In this document: piece after piece, positions 57,705 to 64,000 of the stretch | Layout of the letters: every line of letters begins with the position of its first letter | How positions within the stretch are numbered: the stretch's first letter is position 1 | NCBI GenBank assembly: GCA_963682175.1 | Contig: OY821775.1 | Coordinates: 49,572,053-49,636,052 of the forward strand | From: Triglochin maritima | Lineage: Eukaryota; Streptophyta; Magnoliopsida; Alismatales; Juncaginaceae | Reading direction: 5' to 3' | Length of the DNA stretch: 64,000 bases | Notes under the pieces: generated by a model | Told to the model about the DNA's origin: nothing | The model's input: the letters and a program-made list of their open reading frames with translations, nothing else | Database searches by the model: none | Made by a program: the position numbers and the translations under genes

Positions 57705-58570
57705 GCAACGGTTAAAGTTTGGAAAAGATTTGTTCGACACTATTCGTTTGCTGTATTGCGCATGGACAACTTGTTAAACATACACGTTAAGTTGGTTGTG
57801 TTTGAGAATATATGGCCATTGATCATCTTCATCAACATCATCATTTCTTTAGGCAAACCACCAAATATTTGTGCACACAACTTGAATTACATATCTAACC
57901 TGACGTTAGAGATTTAATAACGTTAATCAGATCTTAAGCACCGATGAAAGTCTAATCGTGAAAAACACAATACTCTCGTAAAACTCATCTAATGGTTTCT
58001 TAAGTTCAACCCCAAAACTTTTGAATAAGAGTAAAAGTAGTCCGGGTAATATCCACTCCAACCAACATGTTCGAAACTATTTGATAGGATATGATCATTA
58101 AATATATAATATGTTTAAATGTAGCAATGAATATAATAATGATATAGATAAGAGTCTATAAGATAGTATCTTGTTCCTAACCGTATCTATATTCTAAATT
58201 TCAAGATTTCTCATAAAATTACTAGTTGAAAACGTAATATCCGATACATATCCATATCTATATCCAATTGTTATATGTATTCCTTTAGTTATATGTATCT
58301 GTTTAGAGTGTGATTGACTTGGAGGAAGTTAAAAAAAAATTGAAACGCTAGTTTCATGATTTTTTTCGCACCAAAATGAAAATGGAAGTCGTCCTTAGGG
58401 TGTGATTAATTTTCCTTGAATTTTGTTATTTTTACTATCTTTGATAAACACAATACCTCGTATTTTACACTCATCGCTATTTTTAAAATAACTATCTTAC
58501 ACGTATGTATTTACGTGTCACATGTACAAACCGTATATCAACAAAATCTCAAAAACCCGTAAGAACATAT
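57705..58570. other. AT-rich intergenic DNA
   Basis: Upstream of the DUF309 gene. No supported feature. It ends just before the target duplication of the hAT element. Confidence 0.55.
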
Positions 58571-58578
58571 CTCTACGT

Positions 58579-60004
58579 AGGGGTGCACATGAGTCGGTTT
58601 TGTGTCATAATTTTCGGGTTGGGTTTGGTTGGTTCAGGTTGGACCCGAATCAATAAGCCATAACCAAATTTCACCTAAAAAATCTACATCAACATTGGGT
58701 ATACAAATTTCAGAAACAAAAGCAATCAATTTGCACATAAGAAGACCTAACTTTAATAAAACAATAATTACAACACCTTTGAACCAAACAAAAGTAAAGC
58801 CAACTGAATTTAAGATACATCATAGTCAAACGTCAAGTACAATACGCATCATAAGATGAGATTCATAAACGTAAAATACATAAACATCAAACATTCAAAT
58901 TTCACAATATAAACTAAAACACTTGGAGCAAGCCTCTCCACAATGTTTTTATCCTCTGAAATAGCTGAAACATACAATACAAAACACACATAAGATGAGA
59001 TTCATAAATATTAAAGTGATTGCAAATGTAACTGATTCGTACCTACAGTCTCAAGTTCTTGAAGCTCTTCCAAACTTGTAGGCAATTCAACTTCAAGGTT
59101 TCCTCGCACCCAATCTTGTGTACAAATCAAACACTCAACAAGTTTTGGAGTAAGTGAGTTGTGATAATCACTAAGAATACGTCCACCTGTACTAAAAGTG
59201 TATTCTGAAGCAACTGTTGAAACTGGAATGACAAACACATCTCTCGCTATAGTTGCAAGAGTAGGGTACTTGTTTGCCGTAACCTTCCACCAATCCAATA
59301 ACACAAAACTTGAATTATCATCTTCACAACTTTCTTCCAAGTACTTGTCCAATTCTGATTTTGCATTTCGGTCGTCCTATTTTAGTTTCTTTTGGAAATC
59401 AAACATAAAGTGATCATCATCAATGTCTTTATCAATACCAAGATTTGACTCTACAACAACCTGTATGTCATGTGCAGTCTCATTCCCACTACGAGAGGCA
59501 ATTTCAGACAATTTATATTCCTCAAAAAGAGCTTGCAATTTCTTCAACACTGTTTCAGTTCTGTGTCAATCTCCTCTTCAGTACTATATAATTTGCCATA
59601 ACAAAACATCACGAACTTAATTTTGTAACGAGGATCTAAAACAACCGCAATTATCAACATCTCATTCACTTTAACACTTCTCCCCCAATATTTGTCAAAC
59701 TTCAATTTCATTTTTAAAACCATAAAAGACAGATGTACATCACTATTCTTGGACCATTCCTTCAACATATTATCAACCAAACACACTTCCTTGAAGTAAA
59801 GGTTTGATGTAACATACAAAGTGTCTGACATACGCTTCGTTGACTCATAAAAACGTCTCAAAATTCTCATCAAAATACGAGCTTTCACCCAATCAATTTC
59901 AGTTGGAATTTGTGTACCAACATCACTAACAAATAATAAAAATTGTTCTTCCATCTGTTCAAAGACGTTTTCGGGTTCAACCCGACCGGGACGTGCACTC
60001 CCAG
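58579..60004 (-). mobile_element. hAT element inserted next to the KRI1 promoter
   Basis: The octamer CTCTACGT occurs at 58571-58578 and 60005-60012, exactly at the two ends. The ends read (T)AGGGGTGCAC on the left and GTGCACTCCCA(G) on the right, imperfect inverted repeats of hAT type. It holds a C-terminal transposase remnant on the minus strand. Both subterminal regions carry a CGGGTT-rich segment. At 1.4 kb it is an internally deleted, non-autonomous copy. Confidence 0.87.
59011..60004 (-). pseudogene. hAT transposase (RICESLEEPER-like) C-terminal pseudogene
   Basis: The first frame (to 59544) includes FYESTKRMSDTLYVTSNLYF, MVLKMKLKFDKYWG and MLIIAVVLDPRYKIKFVMF, the conserved 'VLDPRYKLKFV' block of plant hAT transposases. 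The second frame (59352-59011) has LDWWKVTANKYPTLATIARD, PVSTVASEYTFSTGGRILSD and LICTQDWVRG, the hAT dimerisation domain. A frameshift near 59545 and a TAG near 59380 separate the two. The N-terminal BED finger and first catalytic residues are missing. The frame stays open past the element end at 60004 into antisense of the KRI1 leader, so its apparent start is not real. Confidence 0.88.
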
Positions 60005-60034
60005 CTCTACGTATCTTAATCTGCATTTGTTGAT

Positions 60035-60093
60035 AAGCCCAAAACCCCGACATCAACAACCAAATTAGGGTTTTCATCTCCCCCAAACCCTAG
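60035..60093 (+). promoter_or_regulatory. KRI1 core promoter/leader with site II and telo-box motifs
   Basis: AAGCCCA at 60035-60041 (TGGGCTT on the other strand, a site II element), TTAGGGTTTT at 60065-60074 and AAACCCTAG at 60085-60093 (telo-boxes in both orientations). This combination marks plant ribosomal-protein and ribosome-biogenesis genes and fits the downstream KRI1 gene. All three lie between the hAT element and the start codon. Confidence 0.8.
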
Positions 60094-60095
60094 CA

Positions 60096-62015
60096 ATGGC
60101 GCGCGCCCTCTTCTCCTCCTCCGACTCCGAATCCGAGCCCACCCTCGAGATCGACTCCGTCTACGCGCGCCGCTTCGAGCACAACAAGAACCGGGAAACT
60201 CTCCAAAGGTACGACGAGCTCAAACGCCGCGGTGACGTCCCTCCCTCCTCCTCCGACTCCTCCGACGACGACGACGATGATGAAATCGCCGGCACCGCCG
60301 AGAAGGACGCGCAGTTCTTCGACACGCTCCTCAAGATCAAGAACAACGACCCCTCGATCCTCAACAAGGACGTCAACCTCTTCGAGTCCGACTCCGAAGC
60401 GGAAAAGGTGAGACCTTCGAGGAAAAAGAAGGAGAAGCCTTTGTACATCAAGGATGTTGCGGCGATGAGGCTGCTGGAGGACGGGGCGGAGTTGGCGTCG
60501 GAGGAAATGCCGGCGAAGTTCCGGGATCCGATGTCGAAGGTTTATTCGGAGGAGCAGGAGGAGAAGTTGAGAGCGTTTCAACAGGCGGTGGAGGAGGCGG
60601 AGGAGGAGGACAGCGGGGACGAGTTGTTCGAGAGGAAGAAGAGGGTTGAGGTTGAGTCGGAAGACGAGGTGGTTAAGAAGACGCTCGAGGTTGTTCACGA
60701 GAAGGTCGAGCAGGTGTTCGAGGAGAATGAGGAGGATAAGTACCTGAAGCAGTTCTTTAAGGATAAGTTGTGGGTCGATTGGAGTGGAGGGAAAGAGGTG
60801 CTGATTGATGAGGAGGCAAAGGAACAGTTTTCGGAGGAGGAGGAGGAGTTGTGGGAGCAGGAGGATTACGAGAAGCATTGCAATTTCCGGTACCAGGAGG
60901 CCGGCGGGGGTGAGATCGAGACTCACTCGAGGACGGTGGAGAATTCCGTTAGGAAGAAGAATGATAGTAGGAAGAAGCAGAGGGAGAGGAAGCAGGAGAG
61001 GATGGTGCAGGCGGAGCAAGAAAGGAAGGAATTTTTGAAGCAGGTTAAGAATGTGAAGAAGAAAGAGATTCAGAAGAAACTCGAACAGATTCGTGCGGTT
61101 GGCGGGATTGGAAGTGAAGGTCCTTGCAAGCTTGACGAGGATGACCTCGAGAGGGAGTACGATCCTGAAACATTTGATAGGGCCATGGAGAAGGTGTACA
61201 ATAAGGAGTATTATGATGCCGATGAAGAGGATCCTGCATTTGGAAGCGACGGAGATGAGGACCTTGAAAAACCTGATTTTGATAAAGAAGATGAGCTACT
61301 CGGACTTCCCAAAGACTGGGATGTTGTTGGAACTGGATCGGGATTCACCGCTACAAGAGAAAGAGTCTTGAAACAGAAGGCAGAGGACAACAATGTGGAA
61401 GAGGACACAAACGGTATGGAAGAGGAGGAAGACAATGAGGAAGAGGAGGATCAAAAGCATGAGAGCAAGAGGAAGAAAAAGCGGAAGCTTTCTCTTCGTG
61501 AGAAGGTGGAACTCGAGAAGGACTTAGAAGAGTATTACAAATTGGAATATGAAGATACCATTGGTGACCTAAAGACGCGGTTCAAGTACAAGTCCGTCCT
61601 GTCCAACAGATACGGTTTGAGTAGCGCCGAAATCTTGATGACGGATGATAAGGAATTAAACCAATACGTCTCTCTCAAGAAGCTTGCACCTTATGTGCAA
61701 GAGGAGTGGAAGGTTCCTAAGATTAAGAGATACCAGATGAAGACAAAGATGGTCGGTGAAGGAGAGAAACACAGCAGTGACAAGAAAAATAAGAAGCATC
61801 TCTTAGAGGGTTCCACTTCCAAGGAACCAAAAAGTGGTGTTGAGCCGGAGCTTCCTACTGGTGAAGCGTCTACAGTTGCTCTTTCGAAGAGGGCCAAGAC
61901 AAGGCGCAGGCAGGTAAAGCATAAGTTATCTGAGTCAAGGCTCATGGCTTACGGAAAGGTCCCTGCTACAGCTAGTAACAAGAAGAAGAAGAAGAAGAAG
62001 AAGAAGAAGCACTAA
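60096..62015 (+). CDS. KRI1: KRI1 homologue (ribosome biogenesis, KRR1-interacting protein)
   Basis: Single-exon 639-aa protein. N terminus MARALFSSSDSESE..., then YARRFEHNKNRETLQRYDEL, an acidic Ser/Asp/Glu stretch, KEKPLYIKDVAAMRLLEDG, KYLKQFFKDKLWVD near residue 220, a long charged Lys/Glu-rich coiled-coil-like middle, and the Kri1 C-terminal domain at about 476-560 (LEEYYKLEYEDTIGDLKTRFKY, YGLSSAEILMTDDKELN, KLAPYVQEEW). In yeast, Kri1 works with Krr1 in the nucleolus on 18S rRNA processing and 40S assembly; the plant protein is presumed to do the same. The C terminus is a run of ten lysines from AAG repeats, probably nucleolar-targeting and prone to length change. The ATG at 60096 directly follows a telo-box. 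A large antisense open frame (61019-60090) is a by-product of its GC-biased, Glu/Lys-rich codons. Confidence 0.95.
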   Translation: MARALFSSSDSESEPTLEIDSVYARRFEHNKNRETLQRYDELKRRGDVPPSSSDSSDDDDDDEIAGTAEKDAQFFDTLLKIKNNDPSILNKDVNLFESDSEAEKVRPSRKKKEKPLYIKDVAAMRLLEDGAELASEEMPAKFRDPMSKVYSEEQEEKLRAFQQAVEEAEEEDSGDELFERKKRVEVESEDEVVKKTLEVVHEKVEQVFEENEEDKYLKQFFKDKLWVDWSGGKEVLIDEEAKEQFSEEEEELWEQEDYEKHCNFRYQEAGGGEIETHSRTVENSVRKKNDSRKKQRERKQERMVQAEQERKEFLKQVKNVKKKEIQKKLEQIRAVGGIGSEGPCKLDEDDLEREYDPETFDRAMEKVYNKEYYDADEEDPAFGSDGDEDLEKPDFDKEDELLGLPKDWDVVGTGSGFTATRERVLKQKAEDNNVEEDTNGMEEEEDNEEEEDQKHESKRKKKRKLSLREKVELEKDLEEYYKLEYEDTIGDLKTRFKYKSVLSNRYGLSSAEILMTDDKELNQYVSLKKLAPYVQEEWKVPKIKRYQMKTKMVGEGEKHSSDKKNKKHLLEGSTSKEPKSGVEPELPTGEASTVALSKRAKTRRRQVKHKLSESRLMAYGKVPATASNKKKKKKKKKKH

Positions 62016-64000
62016 AATTGGTGCAGTTGTACTTCAGGTATTCTCGTGGGAGTCCTCTCTTCATTTCATTTTACAAAATAATCCTTCTTTTGGTAATTAT
62101 TATCCGGCGTATTGCTGAATAAAATTAAGAAGTCATATAGTAATATTCATGTTGAATTTACGTGTCAACCACATGTTTTCCAGAATAAGTTACTTTGTAG
62201 CTAAACTTAAGACATTGATTTTTAGTAAATATTTACATGATAGTGTCCAGCAACCTATTGTTGATACTTAAGCGTTAATACAAACACTATCTTGTACTCA
62301 CATGCCATTACGCCAAGATTGCTAGAAGTGACGAGCCACTCGTTGGACAATTGGACAAGCCAACCTTGTATGGCAACAATCATTTTTCTATATGAATGAG
62401 CTGTACAGGAAATAATTAGTGAGAGATGGTTTATTTATTCGCTGTCATTTTGTAGTTTTTCATGTGAAGAAAGAGACCGATCAAATTCCGAGGGCTCTTC
62501 ACAATATATGATATTCATATATCAGTAAAACAATGTCATAACAAAGATACAATTCATTTCAGAAGTAATGCTGTATATATGTGTGATATTGACTCTTGAA
62601 AAACTTCACTTTTCTTTTCTTAGTCTTTCATTTTTAATTTCTGACAAAATGGTTGGTCAATCAATATTGCTAAAATATAAGATTTTCCAAGGGGGGTACC
62701 TTCATTCGATGGTACTAATATCTTTAAGGATGTGAATCTTTCAAAACTTATGGCTTTTTGATATTTCAATGGAGGTCTTGCTTAAGGTTTATAGTATCAC
62801 TGTACCTTTTATGCATACATTTTGTTTGACTTCTAGTAATTTTAGAAGTTCAAGCTAGTCACAACATCATTAACAAATCTTCACTCTAGTTATAGATTTC
62901 ATCAATAGCTGACATCCTCAAGTTCGTAAACTTTAATAAATCAGGAATTGTTTGGTGTTAGTACAAATTGTGCATCTCCCATCATTGTCATAGATATGAA
63001 ATCCTGTTTTGTTGTCAATTTAATGTCTGATCTAAGTGCATGTTTAGGGGGAAAACTCCATATCACCATAACTTGAAGGTGGAGTACAAGATAAGGGTAC
63101 TTCGGTTTTAGCGTGGTTGTGGCCCAAAAAAGCTAATAATTGCGAAGGATGATGTCAGTTAAGGTTAGATTAGGTCCCACTAAGAATTTTACGCTTCAAA
63201 AGTCGAGTTGTAAGGGGGAGATTTGTGAGCCTTATAACCTACAACATATATGGTTTTACCTGGTGTGGAACTATTTGAACAGATGATGTACATGGAATAG
63301 ATCAAGAACCTCAAATTCGATGTTGAAATATGTTTTGTCTAACACTGACTGGTTAAAGTTCGATTTTACGTCATGTTGAGATGTTCAATTAACAAGAGTG
63401 GATATCCATATCTCTTTGTTGCAGGAATATCAATGTTTCCAGATGTGACTGCAACCATAGGAAACTATCTTTGAACTGTTAATGCGTCCAAATCTAAATG
63501 CAATGGCTACCAGTTTTTTTTCATTGTATTTGCTGGAAGTGTTTCTACCATTAGTTAGTCAAATTTTTTAGTTTAATTGTGGTGTTTTTGCAAGAATAAG
63601 GTTTATGCTAGTCAGAAAATTGCCTTGCTAACCTCATACTAAAAAAACACTTTTTTACATAAATGTCATGGCAGATCATTCATCTACACTTTTGGGTTCT
63701 GCAGATCTCAACTTAATATGCTAATGTTTATTCCTTTGCTTATTGCAGGTGGGTGACTGGGTGGTATGAATCTACGGATAGAATGCTATTTTGCAGTAAA
63801 TCATCTATTATCTACAGACGTCAATTTTGAAGCGGAAGCGTGAAGATTTCAACTTTGTTTTCTTAATTTAATTGAGTTTATCCTGCCATTTTGCAAGGCC
63901 GTAGAAGGGGTACGAAGTTTTGGTTTGTGCAGTGTGTGACGTTATATTTAGCTTGGAATGAGCTGTGGACTTAAATTCTCATTCCTGTAGATCTCGTGGC
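62016..64000 (+). other. 3' region downstream of KRI1
   Basis: No further coding region recognised. A possible 3' UTR intron could run from a donor near 62038 (CTTCAG|GTATTC) to an acceptor near 63749 (ATTGCAG|GTGGGT), with the T-rich tail after 63750 as the last UTR exon. This is only a suggestion from splice-site look. Confidence 0.3.

Noticed and set aside
60005..60086. Extension of the hAT transposase frame past the element end
   Set aside because: The frame crosses the target duplication into antisense KRI1 leader, so the apparent start is accidental.
60090..61019. Long minus-strand open frame (309 aa, Leu-rich)
   Set aside because: It is antisense to KRI1; it arises from GAG/AAG-rich codons read backwards and has no domain or promoter.

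Overview
This is nuclear DNA of a flowering plant, most likely a eudicot. Support: spliced genes with GT-AG introns, plant-only families (a malectin-domain receptor kinase of the CrRLK1L/FERONIA group, an ABI5-like bZIP, a DUF309 protein), telo-box promoter elements, and plant transposon types (Copia and Gypsy LTRs, a TRIM, hAT, PIF/Harbinger, MULE with plant mobile domain). I cannot name the genus. Host genes are few; most of the window is AT-rich intergenic DNA and layered mobile elements.

Layout. 1-6.8 kb: four-exon CrRLK1L kinase gene (minus) with a 951-bp solo LTR in its last intron. 7.6-8.4 kb: 145-156 bp tandem repeat. 9.8-10.5 kb: another Copia-type LTR. 10.9-11.2 kb: small hAT-like MITE with perfect 8-bp target duplication. 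11.2-23.6 kb: about 10.8 kb of degenerate ~170-bp satellite-like repeats, split by an LTR and containing an inverted block. 23.8-24.8 kb: hAT remnant. 25.6-29.05 kb: truncated Gypsy element. 29.8-30.8 kb: foldback/TIR element. 34-36 kb: decayed PIF/Harbinger transposase. 36.5-41.6 kb: complete MULE with a transposase-OTU protease fusion gene and a convergent plant-mobile-domain gene. 44.4-46.3 kb: ABI5-like bZIP gene. 48.5-50.6 kb: compound TRIM retrotransposon with 7 LTRs. 52.8-53.3 kb: RING-H2 protein. 54.0-57.7 kb: DUF309 gene broken by a solo LTR inside exon 2. 58.6-60.0 kb: hAT element inserted just upstream of KRI1. 60.1-62.0 kb: intronless KRI1 ribosome-biogenesis gene.

The most unusual signals are structural. 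(1) The self-complementary decamer CGGTCGACCG recurs in three different LTR families, in pairs most often 22 bp apart (start to start). (2) The TRIM is an inverted pair plus a four-unit tandem array, all inside one 5-bp target duplication. (3) The MULE has an array of short GCGTCT/AGACGC hairpins at each end, each lying inside the first intron of one of its two genes. (4) Several host genes were altered by insertions or nonsense changes: DUF309 by a solo LTR, the bZIP by an in-frame TAA near its N terminus, the receptor kinase by an intronic solo LTR, and KRI1 by a hAT element about 80 bp from its start codon.
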